A stretch of DNA of 64,000 bases from Flavobacteriales bacterium UBA952 (GTDB lineage: Bacteria; Bacteroidota; Bacteroidia; Flavobacteriales_D; Crocinitomicaceae). Of this stretch, positions 53,445-62,855 are shown piece after piece. Made by a program: the position numbers and the translations under genes. The stretch's first letter is position 1. Each line of letters starts with the position of its first letter. Under the pieces are notes generated by a model. It did no database searches and was not told where the DNA came from. It saw nothing but the letters and a program-made list of their open reading frames with translations. The DNA lies in NCBI GenBank assembly GCA_002293185.1, contig DBCS01000009.1, forward strand, positions 124,001-188,000, read 5' to 3'.

Positions 53445-53783
53445 GTGCTTCAGAACAAAGATTTTTTTCAAGACGTTTATGCAGTTGTTCGCCTCATTCC
53501 TGAAGGAAGAGTAACAAGTTACGGAGCAATTGCCAATTATTTAGGCGCTAAACAAGGTGCTAGAATGGTAGGTTGGGCCATGAACGCCAGCCATCATTTG
53601 CCAGATGTTCCCGCCCATAGGGTGGTCAATAGAATTGGTTTATTGAGTGGTAAGCATCATTTTGAAGGACCGTCGCAAATGGCGGAACTCCTACAGAATG
53701 AAGGCATTGTTGTTATCGATAATCAAATTCAACACTTTCAAAAAGTTTTTTGGGATCCTGCACTTGAATTAGGTTTGCCTTAA
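53445..53783 (+). CDS. alkyltransferase-like (ATL) protein
   Basis: 112 residues from the GTG at 53445. An earlier in-frame ATG at 53415 lies in the hppA terminator and before the -7 element. The sequence is the DNA-binding domain of O6-alkylguanine-DNA alkyltransferases (VTSYGAIANYLGAKQGARMVGWAMN), but the active-site PCHRV reads PAHRVVN. Cys replaced by Ala means it cannot accept the alkyl group. ATL proteins flag O6-alkylguanine for nucleotide excision repair. Confidence 0.9.
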   Translation: MLQNKDFFQDVYAVVRLIPEGRVTSYGAIANYLGAKQGARMVGWAMNASHHLPDVPAHRVVNRIGLLSGKHHFEGPSQMAELLQNEGIVVIDNQIQHFQKVFWDPALELGLP

Positions 53784-53818
53784 AGGATTCTATTAATTTT
53801 GTCGAAACAATTTTGACT

Positions 53819-54958
53819 ATGAAATTTGCTACCAAAGCCATCCATGCTGGCGTGCACCCCGACCCTGCAACTGGTGCCATTATGACCCCAATTTACCAAA
53901 CCTCTACTTACGTACAAGACGGTGTTGGCAATCATAAAGGCTATGAGTATTCCAGAACACAGAACCCTACCCGCCACGCACTAGAAAAAAATATTGCCGC
54001 CATAGAAAATGGTAAACATGGTGCTTGTTTTGGTTCTGGCTTAGCAGCCATCGATTGCGTTATTAAAATGCTCAATCCTGGCGACGAAATTATCTCTACT
54101 AACGACCTCTACGGGGGTTCTTACCGCATCTTTAATACCATTTTTGCCAAATACGGTTTGGTCTTTCATTTTGTCGATATGCAGGACCCTGCGGCCGTTG
54201 CTGCATTGGTCAATGACCATACCAAACTCATTTGGGTCGAGACACCAACCAATCCGATGATGAATATCATCGACATCAAGGCTATGGCCGCCATTGCAAA
54301 AAATGCGGGGGCTTTGTTGTGTGTAGACAACACCTTTGCTACTCCTTATTTACAAAATCCGCTCGACCTCGGTGCAGACATGGTGATGCACTCTGTTACC
54401 AAATATTTGGGTGGGCACTCAGATGTTGTCATGGGTGCTTTGGTTTGCAACGACGACGCCCTTGCAACTGAAATGTACCGCATTCAAAACTCTTCAGGAG
54501 CAGTTACAGCACCAATGGATTCATTCTTGGTATTGCGCGGTATCAAAACCCTGCATCTGCGGATGCAACGCCACTGTGAGAACGGAGAAAAAATTGCACG
54601 GTTTTTAGTGAGCCACCCTATCGTCGACAAAGTGTACTGGCCAGGTTTTGAAACGCATCCAAACCACGACGTAGCCAAAACACAAATGCGCGGTTTTGGC
54701 GGCATGATTTCCTTTACACTTAAAGGAAATCAATTACAAGATGCACTAGACCTCGTTCAAAAAGTAGAAATTTTTGCACTTGCCGAATCTCTTGGAGGTG
54801 TTGAATCGTTGATCGGGCACCCGGCTACCATGACACACGCATCTATCCCGAAAGAAGTCCGTGAAAAAAGCGGTGTGGTTGATTCACTCATTCGTTTGAG
54901 TGTTGGTGTAGAAGACGCTGAAGACCTCATTGCCGACTTAAAACAAGCGCTAAGCTAA
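53819..54958 (+). CDS. cystathionine gamma-synthase/lyase-type PLP enzyme
   Basis: 379 residues from the ATG at 53819. Cys/Met-metabolism PLP family: YEYSRTQNPTRHALEKNIAAIE, PLP lysine K195 in MHSVTKYLGGHSDV, and C-terminal SLGGVESLIGHPATMTHASIP. The sequence cannot separate synthase from gamma-lyase with certainty. It makes or splits cystathionine in methionine/cysteine metabolism. A -7 element TAATTTTG is at 53794-53801. Confidence 0.93.
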   Translation: MKFATKAIHAGVHPDPATGAIMTPIYQTSTYVQDGVGNHKGYEYSRTQNPTRHALEKNIAAIENGKHGACFGSGLAAIDCVIKMLNPGDEIISTNDLYGGSYRIFNTIFAKYGLVFHFVDMQDPAAVAALVNDHTKLIWVETPTNPMMNIIDIKAMAAIAKNAGALLCVDNTFATPYLQNPLDLGADMVMHSVTKYLGGHSDVVMGALVCNDDALATEMYRIQNSSGAVTAPMDSFLVLRGIKTLHLRMQRHCENGEKIARFLVSHPIVDKVYWPGFETHPNHDVAKTQMRGFGGMISFTLKGNQLQDALDLVQKVEIFALAESLGGVESLIGHPATMTHASIPKEVREKSGVVDSLIRLSVGVEDAEDLIADLKQALS

Positions 54959-54966
54959 TCTATTCT

Positions 54967-55713
54967 TTACAGTAAATCTAAACTCTTAAAGAACTGTTCT
55001 TTTTTGGCAGGCGACAACGGAACAGAGGTGCCGTCTTTTAAAATGACGGATCCGCCATCGTGCTTGTCATAGCGCTCAACATAATTCAGATTGATCAAAT
55101 GCGACTGGTGTACCCTAAAAAAGGAGAAGCCTGCCAGCATCGTATCGTAATCTTTGAGCGTTTTGGAAACAAGAATTTTCTTGCCGTCGTTCAGATAGAA
55201 AAACGTATAGTTTTTATCGGCTTCGCAGTGCACGATATCATCAATCTCGATTACAAAAATACTTTCTTGCGTCTTGAGTACTAGCTTTCGCTTGTGTTGC
55301 GGCTGAATATTGTGCTGTAGGGTTTGAAACTGGGTGTCGTCTTTTTTGTGTTCAACAACCTGCATTGCATTGGTCATGGCAGTATGAAGCTCTTCAGCAT
55401 CAATTGGTTTAAGAATGTAATCAAGTGCCGAAAATTTAATGGCCTGAACAGCAAATTCTTGAAAAGCTGTTATGAATATGACCTCAAACTGTTTGTGTTT
55501 TACATTTTTCAAGACGTCAAAACCATTGCCATCTGGCATTTGGATGTCGAGTAAAACGATATCTGGTTGAATGTCATCAATGGCTTCTATCCCAGATTCA
55601 ACATTCTCCCCATCTGTATAAATAGTTAAATTTAAATCAAAAGATTCTAGCATCTTACGGATGAAGGTTCTGGTTGGTTTTTCATCATCGATGATCAGTA
55701 CTTTTCGACTCAT
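54967..55713 (-). CDS. LytTR-family response regulator
   Basis: 248 residues. Receiver domain with phospho-acceptor D56 (IVLLDIQMPDG) and acidic pair near VLIIDDEKP. The C-terminal LytTR DNA-binding domain runs from about 145 (LVLKTQESIFVIEIDDIVHCEADKNYTFFYL to FFRVHQSHLINLNYVERYDK). It is 13 bases downstream of its sensor kinase gene. Confidence 0.95.
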   Translation of the reverse strand: MSRKVLIIDDEKPTRTFIRKMLESFDLNLTIYTDGENVESGIEAIDDIQPDIVLLDIQMPDGNGFDVLKNVKHKQFEVIFITAFQEFAVQAIKFSALDYILKPIDAEELHTAMTNAMQVVEHKKDDTQFQTLQHNIQPQHKRKLVLKTQESIFVIEIDDIVHCEADKNYTFFYLNDGKKILVSKTLKDYDTMLAGFSFFRVHQSHLINLNYVERYDKHDGGSVILKDGTSVPLSPAKKEQFFKSLDLL

Positions 55714-55726
55714 GACACGCTCGGTT

Positions 55727-57886
55727 TTATTGTTCGGGTTCGTACTTTAATGGCAAGACAAGCTTTACTGCAGTACCAGTTTGTTGAATGGGGTCTAAGT
55801 CCCTGATTGTCAAGCTACCGTTAAATTTATACTTTTTATTTAGAATCGCAATGCGCTCACGCGTAATATCGATAGCCATACTTTTATGCGTCCTCAATTT
55901 TTTGGTATTAGCTGATTTTTTCCTACCTACACCATTATCGTGAATTTCTATGATGAGTTGTTCATCTTGGGCGTGCATGAAAACGCCAATTTTCCCACCT
56001 TTTACGGTGTGAAGTTGGCCATGCTCAATGGCATTCTCAATAAAAGGTTGCGTAATCATGGGCGAGACCATAGCTTTATTGAACAATAAATCATCACTTA
56101 TACTGAGCTCATAATCAAAACGATGCTCAAAGCGCATTTTCTGAGCAGTTAGATATTTATCGAGGATTTCGCGTTCCAACTCAATAGGAATGAATTCTTT
56201 TGGGGAGTTCTCCAAAATCAAGCGCATCAGACGTGAAAAATTGACTAAAAATTGAGAAGATTTTTCAGGATCATTTTCATAAATATAGCTCTGAATTACC
56301 GACATAGCGTTGAATACAAAATGTGGATTCATTTGTGTACGCAATAATGTTTGGGATAATTCTGCTTCGCGCTGCTCTTGCTTGGTTTTAATTTGTTGGG
56401 TCCGGAGCACATAAATAACAACTCCAAAAATAATCGCAACAATAAAAATGATAGAAATAAATAATTGGCGGTCACGCTGAAGCTCAATGATTTCTCGCTC
56501 TTTTTGAGCGCGCTCAATAGACGCTTGCTGATTAACTATCAAACGCTCTCTCTCTTCGCGCAAATTGGCAGCAGCCATTTCTTCGATTCGTGCAGCACTG
56601 CGCCAAACAGGGCTGTTTTCCAACCATTTTGTATAATTCTGTTGATACTGATAGGCGAGTTCGAGCTGACCAGTTTTTTGCGCAATTGTGGCTAAATCTC
56701 GATACACATTGGCAATTTTTGGACCCAACAAGGCCTCGTTAGGCAAGTAATTCAAACTGGACTGAAATGCCATTTTAGCTGCTTTTAAACGATTTTTAAT
56801 CAACAAGTATTGTCCGTACTCGTAATTCAAATCGGCGGCATAAATCGGGTCTTTAGACAAATTGTTGTTTGACAACAAACTAGCGAATGGCAACTCTACA
56901 CTTTCACCATTCAAATACATGGTAGTAATCATGAGTAAACGAGCTCGATTTTGATAACGTTGGTTGCCAACATCCCCAAAATATCGATAGGCTAAACCTG
57001 CCGCAGCGCTTGCTTTATCTGGTTGATAAGTGCCCAGATAATAACGGCCAAGTAAATAATTGGTGAACGCTTGGCTGCGCTCGTCTTTTTCTGATTGGGC
57101 TAAATCTTGGGCTAATTTTAAATAAGTTAATGCCTGATTGTAATTCTTGACTTCAATAGATATACTTGCAATGAGCAGTAACGGATTTAATTTATAATGA
57201 TCAAGTTGTGCTTCTTCTGCGAGTTGGAGGGCGTAAATGGAACGTTGTACAGCTTGCTCTAAAAGGTTGAACTGCCAATAGATCTGCGCCTGCTGTTGCA
57301 TGGCATTGATCAGTACCCATTTTTTATCGGCTCTTTTGGCTAGCTGTAAAGCTATGTTACTTGCCCAAATCGCTGAATCTTTTTGAAATGTGGCGCTAAA
57401 ATTTTGAGCGATTTGAAGGTAAAGGGCAGTTTGCTCTCTATTTTTTAGGCGCCGATCCATTTGTTGAAGAAGCCTTGCGTAGTGGTATTTTTTGTTGGTG
57501 GCAATGGCGCAACCCACTATATTTTTACGCCAATTTGCCTTGGGATTAGAAAAAGCGTAGGGCTCAATGCTTTGATTGAAAATTTGAATCATGGATTTTG
57601 TATCTCCAAGATATTGAGCGCGTTCTGCTGCCAGCAGCGAAATGAGTGCTTGATTTTCTGCACCGGTATAGGCCTGTCTTTGTGCAACTAATAATTTGAT
57701 CTCCTTTTGCCACTCGTTGCGGTTTCGCTCGTAGATAGCATCGAGCAGACGCAACCTTACTTGTAGTTGCGCCGTCTTATCTTTTGTGGCTTGTAGGTCC
57801 TGGCGTAATTTATTTTCAGATTGGGCAATGAGTTGCCAACCAAAAAAGAAATGCGCTAATAAAAAAAACAAGCTTAACTTTGACAT
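55727..57886 (-). CDS. LytS-type sensor histidine kinase with TPR sensor region
   Basis: 719 residues from the ATG at 57886 (MSKLSLFFLLAHFFFGWQL, signal peptide). Upstream in-frame ATGs at 57910 and 57916 are possible, but the last one would overlap the divergent gene. The outer part (30-480) is tetratricopeptide-like helices. One membrane helix (LFISIIFIVAIIFGVVIYVL) and a coiled coil follow. The His_kinase domain has the phospho-His in TQMNPHFVFNAMSVIQSYI and an ATPase with IEIHDNGVGRKKS. It phosphorylates the LytTR regulator encoded next to it. Confidence 0.92.
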   Translation of the reverse strand: MSKLSLFFLLAHFFFGWQLIAQSENKLRQDLQATKDKTAQLQVRLRLLDAIYERNRNEWQKEIKLLVAQRQAYTGAENQALISLLAAERAQYLGDTKSMIQIFNQSIEPYAFSNPKANWRKNIVGCAIATNKKYHYARLLQQMDRRLKNREQTALYLQIAQNFSATFQKDSAIWASNIALQLAKRADKKWVLINAMQQQAQIYWQFNLLEQAVQRSIYALQLAEEAQLDHYKLNPLLLIASISIEVKNYNQALTYLKLAQDLAQSEKDERSQAFTNYLLGRYYLGTYQPDKASAAAGLAYRYFGDVGNQRYQNRARLLMITTMYLNGESVELPFASLLSNNNLSKDPIYAADLNYEYGQYLLIKNRLKAAKMAFQSSLNYLPNEALLGPKIANVYRDLATIAQKTGQLELAYQYQQNYTKWLENSPVWRSAARIEEMAAANLREERERLIVNQQASIERAQKEREIIELQRDRQLFISIIFIVAIIFGVVIYVLRTQQIKTKQEQREAELSQTLLRTQMNPHFVFNAMSVIQSYIYENDPEKSSQFLVNFSRLMRLILENSPKEFIPIELEREILDKYLTAQKMRFEHRFDYELSISDDLLFNKAMVSPMITQPFIENAIEHGQLHTVKGGKIGVFMHAQDEQLIIEIHDNGVGRKKSANTKKLRTHKSMAIDITRERIAILNKKYKFNGSLTIRDLDPIQQTGTAVKLVLPLKYEPEQ

Positions 57887-57914
57887 CAACAACGAATATA
57901 CAAATTTCATACGC

Positions 57915-59672
57915 ATGCGTCTAACTACTACTTTATTTGCCTTTTTAATCGCATTATTCTTCAGCTTTAATAGCTGGGCAAGCCATATTATCGGGGGTGA
58001 GATCTATTACGACTCATTGGGAAATAATCAGTATAAAATCACGATCGAAATCTACCGAGACTGCAACTCTGCAACTGGTTTTGACAACCCGCTGAGTTAC
58101 ACCATTTTTCAGGCAAATGGAAGTATCTATGAAATCAGATATATTGCGCCTTTCTCACAAAACATACTGCCAATTGTCTATGATGACCCTTGTGTGACGG
58201 TACCCAACGACATCTGCGTAGAGCGCGCAATTTATGTCGATACAGTTACATTGCCATTTAGTGTCCAAGGTTACTATGTATCTTACCAACGCTGTTGTTG
58301 GACGGGTGCCATAGATAACATAGTAGACCCAGCAAGCAATGGCATCACGCTTACCGCTTTCATCCCGGGCTCTGCCTTAGTGGGCGTGCATAACCAAGGG
58401 GCGCGCTTTAACAATTATCCACCGCTCATTCTATGTTCACAAAATACATTGAACTTTGACCATTCTGCCTTTGACCCGGATGGCGATTCTCTAAGTTATG
58501 AACTCTTAGCACCCTTGCTTGGGGGTAGCATTACAAATGTTGTTCCTGACCCCGAAGACCCCGCACCCTACACGCCTGTAAGTTGGAATCCTACGTTCTC
58601 AGAAACGGTTCCGTTTGGCGCAGGATCAAATGTAACCATAAACCCAGCCACGGGCTTTATGACATTCACACCAAACCTCATCGGTAGTTTTGTAGCGGGT
58701 GTTGCGGTAAAAGAATGGAGAAATGGCATTCTTATCAATACCAAAATTAGAACCTTCGGGTACCGCGTTGTTACTTGCCAGATAGAAGTGCCTATTGAAG
58801 TAGACGTAACAGGCCCTACCCAGCTCATAGAAGACTGTGGTTTTGCAGGTTTTATCGTCAAACGCACCGACCTCAGCGCCAATTTAGTAGTGCAAATTAG
58901 CCTCGGCGGCACAGCCACCAATGGCCAAGACTACCCATTTATAGACAGCGTGCTCGTTATTCCTGCAGGCGTAGCCTCTGACACCATAGGCATTTCAGCT
59001 TTCTTAGATAGCATCCTTGAAGGGACCGAAACAGTTTTCTTCAACGTCATTTTACCAAACCCTTGTGATGGCTCTTTTGACACCACTTCTATCTCCTTAA
59101 ATATTATTGACTACACGCCCATGACCATTACAGCAGTAGACTCTCTGAATGTTTGTGCAGACTTTGGACAAGGAACGAATATTTGGTGCAATGTTCAAAA
59201 CGGAATAGCGCCTTACAGCTATGTATGGGGGCCGGGGTTTTTCGTAAATAACGACACCGTTTATGTGCAGCCCAGCAATTTAGAACCCAACCTCAATAAC
59301 TTTCAAGTATACGTCATGGACCAATGCGCCAAGACCATCACATCTCCTAACATTAGGGTTTACAACCAATGCCCATTGGTGGTACCCAATATCTTGACAC
59401 TCAACAACGACGGAACCAATGACTTTTTAGTGATCAAGAACTGGGAAGACTACAACCAAGTGAGTATCCAAATCTTTAACCGCTGGGGCAATCTTATCTA
59501 TGAAAAAGATAACTACCTCAACGACTGGAACGGTACAGACATGAGCGGAAAAGCGCTAGAGGAAGGCGTTTATTTCTATATGGCTACACCAAAAAGCGAT
59601 AAATACGAATACGACAACCAAGAGAAAACACTTTATACGCTTCATGGTTTCGTCCATTTAGTGAAACCATAA
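57915..59672 (+). CDS. T9SS cargo protein with type B (CHU_C) sorting domain
   Basis: 585 residues from the ATG at 57915 with signal peptide (MRLTTTLFAFLIALFFSFNSWA). The start SHIIGGEIYYDSLGNNQYKI is typical of a Bacteroidota family of large surface adhesin-like proteins. A Calx-beta-like segment is at about 345-420 (SLGGTATNGQDYPFIDS, GTETVFFNVILP). The CHU_C domain occupies the last 90 residues (VVPNILTLNNDGTNDFLVI, YNQVSIQIFNRWGNLIYE). Exported by the T9SS to the cell surface. Confidence 0.9.
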   Translation: MRLTTTLFAFLIALFFSFNSWASHIIGGEIYYDSLGNNQYKITIEIYRDCNSATGFDNPLSYTIFQANGSIYEIRYIAPFSQNILPIVYDDPCVTVPNDICVERAIYVDTVTLPFSVQGYYVSYQRCCWTGAIDNIVDPASNGITLTAFIPGSALVGVHNQGARFNNYPPLILCSQNTLNFDHSAFDPDGDSLSYELLAPLLGGSITNVVPDPEDPAPYTPVSWNPTFSETVPFGAGSNVTINPATGFMTFTPNLIGSFVAGVAVKEWRNGILINTKIRTFGYRVVTCQIEVPIEVDVTGPTQLIEDCGFAGFIVKRTDLSANLVVQISLGGTATNGQDYPFIDSVLVIPAGVASDTIGISAFLDSILEGTETVFFNVILPNPCDGSFDTTSISLNIIDYTPMTITAVDSLNVCADFGQGTNIWCNVQNGIAPYSYVWGPGFFVNNDTVYVQPSNLEPNLNNFQVYVMDQCAKTITSPNIRVYNQCPLVVPNILTLNNDGTNDFLVIKNWEDYNQVSIQIFNRWGNLIYEKDNYLNDWNGTDMSGKALEEGVYFYMATPKSDKYEYDNQEKTLYTLHGFVHLVKP

Positions 59673-59690
59673 ATCAAATCATCTGCAACA

Positions 59691-59718
59691 AAAAAGGCGC
59701 CAAAAGGCGCCTTTTTTG
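59691..59718. terminator. bidirectional terminator between convergent genes
   Basis: AAAAAAGGCGCC, loop AAAA, GGCGCCTTTTTT: symmetrical and suitable for both directions. Confidence 0.9.
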
Positions 59719-59736
59719 TTGCTATAATAGTTGAGT

Positions 59737-60384
59737 TTAGTCTATCGAATACACTACACCCGCATGCAAACCAACTGAAGCTGCGTTGGTCTTATACGTA
59801 GAATTATACAGATCTAAATCTAAACCCAAGGCGTCCACTCCTTTTGCATCGGCAGTACTATACATAAAGCGAGCGCTCACTGAAACCAATACGGGCAAAT
59901 CGAGAATTCCAAAACGACCACCAACGCCAATCATGTAACCCATAAAATTTTGGTATTGATTGCTAACATCATTTGTAGAATTATTGCTAAAGGAATAGGT
60001 TGCGCTTTTTACGTTATTCATGACTACACCTAATTCACCAAAAGAACCCTTTGAACCACCCAAGCGAAGGTATACCGGGATTTGAACAGTTGTCAGGTTA
60101 ACTTCTGAAGTGTAGGAGCCCACAAGCGGAAGTTCACCTTGGTAGCCAGCCTTGAAATTCCCAAGAAGGTACTCAGCTCCTACACCAATTTTACCAATAT
60201 TTAGGGTGCCAGCTAAGCCATAGTTGGAGCTAAAAGCTACGTCGTAATCTTGAGTTACCCCAAGGTCAGAAATATTTTTATTGAACATAGCCGTTGCGCT
60301 GTAGGCATATTTTGCAGTGAGGGTTTGCGCTTTTACTGCGCTCATACAGGTCAATAGAGACAAAGAAAAGAATAGTTTTTTCAT
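59737..60384 (-). CDS. porin-like outer-membrane beta-barrel protein
   Basis: 215 residues with signal peptide (MKKLFFSLSLLTCMSAVKAQ). Alternating strands ending in ASVGLHAGVVYSID fit an eight-stranded OmpA/OmpW-like barrel. Role unknown. Confidence 0.78.
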   Translation of the reverse strand: MKKLFFSLSLLTCMSAVKAQTLTAKYAYSATAMFNKNISDLGVTQDYDVAFSSNYGLAGTLNIGKIGVGAEYLLGNFKAGYQGELPLVGSYTSEVNLTTVQIPVYLRLGGSKGSFGELGVVMNNVKSATYSFSNNSTNDVSNQYQNFMGYMIGVGGRFGILDLPVLVSVSARFMYSTADAKGVDALGLDLDLYNSTYKTNAASVGLHAGVVYSID

Positions 60385-60442
60385 GGTTTATGAGGTTTGT
60401 GTTTGAATAGTCAAACAAAATAAGACAAAAAAATGAAATGCG

Positions 60443-60450
60443 TAACTTTA
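60443..60450 (+). promoter_or_regulatory. -7 element TAACTTTA, 4 bases before a start codon
   Basis: TAACTTTA then GTGC then the ATG at 60455. Same geometry as at 1913 and 39850. Confidence 0.45.
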
Positions 60451-60454
60451 GTGC

Positions 60455-61168
60455 ATGAAGTTCATCTACCTTGCCTTATTTAATATCATCTTCATAAGTG
60501 TCGCTGGACGCGCCCAATTCGTTCAAGAAATAGAAGGAGAATACTTTGGCAAAAATATCACCCAAGCCGACCTTGACATCCTCTTTGCAAATGACCCCAA
60601 CCTCTATTGGCTCAACTTTGACTACAAAGACACGTCTCTTATACTTCCCGATTTCAAAAAGTTAGACATCCTCGCTATTAAAAGTGAAACTTTACGTTCT
60701 TTGACAATGCCCGATACGCTTTTTGAACTCGGCCTCATCGATTTTAATTTACCAAGTTTGAGCACATTCAAAGAGCCTTTTGCGCCAAACCTATATCAAA
60801 TGACGCTATATACGAATCTTTCGAGTCTTCCACAGTTGATTTGCACCAGTGAGGAGCTTACCTTGGTTGATATCAAGAACTACAAAGACCTCAGCTGGAC
60901 CGAATGCATAGAAGAACGTTTTGTTAATGGTAAGTTTCAGTTGTCGAGTTGCGAAATACTTGACGGCAAAGACGGCCCAACAGTTGCTAAAATCGTAAGC
61001 CCGGACGGCGCCCCAGACGAATGGCTCGAAAGCTCTGACGATATGTCAGAAGAAGATTTTGAAGACCTGCAAAAGGGCATGCAACGAACCGGGCGCATGA
61101 TTACCGTTATTCGCCGCGCTACTGGCTTGGCCTTGGCCGGGATTGTGTTTTTGATTTTGAAGTCGTAA
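60455..61168 (+). CDS. hypothetical exported protein with leucine-rich-like middle part
   Basis: 237 residues. Signal peptide MKFIYLALFNIIFISVAGRA. The middle (DFKKLDILAIKSETLRSLTMP, LFELGLIDFNLPSLSTF) has irregular leucine-rich spacing. Close to the end is an acidic stretch (WLESSDDMSEEDFEDLQ) and a hydrophobic C-terminal helix (GLALAGIVFLILKS). Possibly a membrane-anchored envelope protein; no family recognised. Confidence 0.7.
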   Translation: MKFIYLALFNIIFISVAGRAQFVQEIEGEYFGKNITQADLDILFANDPNLYWLNFDYKDTSLILPDFKKLDILAIKSETLRSLTMPDTLFELGLIDFNLPSLSTFKEPFAPNLYQMTLYTNLSSLPQLICTSEELTLVDIKNYKDLSWTECIEERFVNGKFQLSSCEILDGKDGPTVAKIVSPDGAPDEWLESSDDMSEEDFEDLQKGMQRTGRMITVIRRATGLALAGIVFLILKS

Positions 61169-61298
61169 GTTAGTGGTGTGTATCCCAATAAATTTTAACC
61201 CTGTTCAGTAGTTCTACTGAATTGAATAATTGCATAAATAGCTCATATTTTAGCGATTTAGACACAAAAAAACCCCACATGACTGTGAGGTTTAAGAG

Positions 61299-61372
61299 TG
61301 ATCCCGACAGGATTCGAACCTGTGGCCTACTGCTTAGAAGGCAGTTGCTCTATCCAGCTGAGCTACGGGACC
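61299..61372 (-). tRNA. tRNA-Arg(UCU)
   Basis: Minus strand begins GGTCCCGTAGCTCAGCTGGA; anticodon stem ACTGC/GCAGT around CTTCTAA, anticodon TCT (reads AGA). Acceptor closes with CGGGATC, discriminator A, no encoded CCA. Confidence 0.95.
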
Positions 61373-61412
61373 GATTTAATCAAAAAAGGGGGATGATTGC
61401 TCATCCCCCTTG

Positions 61413-61487
61413 TCGGGGCGGCAGGATTCGAACCTGCGACCTCCTGGTCCCAAACCAGGCGCGATGACCGGACTACGCTACGCCCCG
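61413..61487 (-). tRNA. tRNA-Pro(UGG)
   Basis: Begins CGGGGCGTAGCGTAG; anticodon stem CCTGG/CCAGG around TTTGGGA, anticodon TGG. Acceptor CGGGGCG/CGCCCCG, no encoded CCA. Confidence 0.95.
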
Positions 61488-61514
61488 AACTTAAGTTCGA
61501 ACGGTCTAAAATTA

Positions 61515-61604
<90 letters not shown>

Positions 61605-61673
61605 CTATGTTCAATGAACGGATGGCAAAAGTACAAAAACATTCCGTTTTTGAAAGCTTTTTTCGTATTTTTT

Positions 61674-62846
61674 TTATCCCTCGTAAGTAAATTCTCCGTG
61701 CTCGCTGGAAATGGTTACTTTTTTGTTCGGTGAGGCTTCTACCCTGCCCACAACTTGTGCGGCAACACCAAATTGTGCGGCAATTCGGATGATTTCTGGT
61801 GCATGTTGCTCACTTACATAAACTTCCATGCGGTGCCCCATATTGAAAACCTTATACATTTCTTGCCATGGTGTTTTGGACTCGGCCTGAATCATTTTAA
61901 ACAAAGTAGGTGTTTCGAATAGCCGGTCTTTTATGACATGAAGGTTATCGATAAAGTGTAAAACCTTGGTTTGGGCGCCGCCAGAGCAATGAACCATGCC
62001 ATGAATATCGTTGTGGTGCGCATCTAAAATAGCTTTGATAATTGGTGCGTAAGTGCGCGTAGCTGACAAAACGAGCTTGCCTGCATCTAACGGACTTCCA
62101 TCTACGGTATCTGTCAAACGCTTAGAACCACTATAGACCAAATCTTTGGGCAAAGAGCTGTCGTAAGTTTCGGGGAATTCCTCGGCAAGTGAATGATGAA
62201 AAACATCGTGACGTGCGCTTGTGAGGCCATTGCTGCCCATTCCGCCGTTGTATTCTTTTTCATAGGTAGCCTGCCCAAATGAAGCCAAGCCGACAATAAC
62301 ATCTCCGGGGCGAATGCCGTCATTAGAAATGACTTTGTTTCGTGGCATGCGACAAATCACAGTGGAGTCAACGATAATGGTGCGAACGAGGTCGCCGACA
62401 TCGGCTGTTTCTCCGCCTGTCGAGTAAATTTCGATGCCATACCCTCGCAATTCTTCCAGAAGATCTTCTGTACCATTAATAATGGCAGCCAAAACCTCGC
62501 CAGGAATGAGCAATTTGTTGCGGCCAATGGTGCTTGAAACCAAAATAGGACCAGTGGCGCCAACGCAAAGCAAGTCGTCGATATTCATGATCAGCGCATC
62601 TTGAGCTATGCCTCGCCAAACGGATAGATCGCCGGTTTTTTTCCAGTAGGCATAAGCCAAAGAAGATTTGGTGCCCGCGCCATCGGCGTGCATCACGACA
62701 CAATAATTTGGGTCGCCGGTGAGGTAGTCAGGAACAACTTTGCAAAATGCTTTTGGAAACAACCCTTTGTCTAGTTTAGAAATGGCCTTGTGCACATCTT
62801 CTTTTCCGGCAGAGACGCCGCGTTGTTGATATCGGTTATCAGACAT
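61674..62846 (-). CDS. purM: phosphoribosylformylglycinamidine cyclo-ligase (AIR synthase)
   Basis: 390 residues. Features: RGVSAGKEDVHKAI, HADGAGTKSSLAYAY, MNIDDLLCVGATGPILV, IYSTGGETADVGD, and GMVHCSGGAQTKVLHF with a C-terminal AIRS_C half. It closes the imidazole ring in purine synthesis. It belongs to the longer Bacteroidota-type PurM (about 390 residues against 345 in E. coli). Confidence 0.94.
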   Translation of the reverse strand: MSDNRYQQRGVSAGKEDVHKAISKLDKGLFPKAFCKVVPDYLTGDPNYCVVMHADGAGTKSSLAYAYWKKTGDLSVWRGIAQDALIMNIDDLLCVGATGPILVSSTIGRNKLLIPGEVLAAIINGTEDLLEELRGYGIEIYSTGGETADVGDLVRTIIVDSTVICRMPRNKVISNDGIRPGDVIVGLASFGQATYEKEYNGGMGSNGLTSARHDVFHHSLAEEFPETYDSSLPKDLVYSGSKRLTDTVDGSPLDAGKLVLSATRTYAPIIKAILDAHHNDIHGMVHCSGGAQTKVLHFIDNLHVIKDRLFETPTLFKMIQAESKTPWQEMYKVFNMGHRMEVYVSEQHAPEIIRIAAQFGVAAQVVGRVEASPNKKVTISSEHGEFTYEG

Positions 62847-62855
62847 ATCGTGTAT

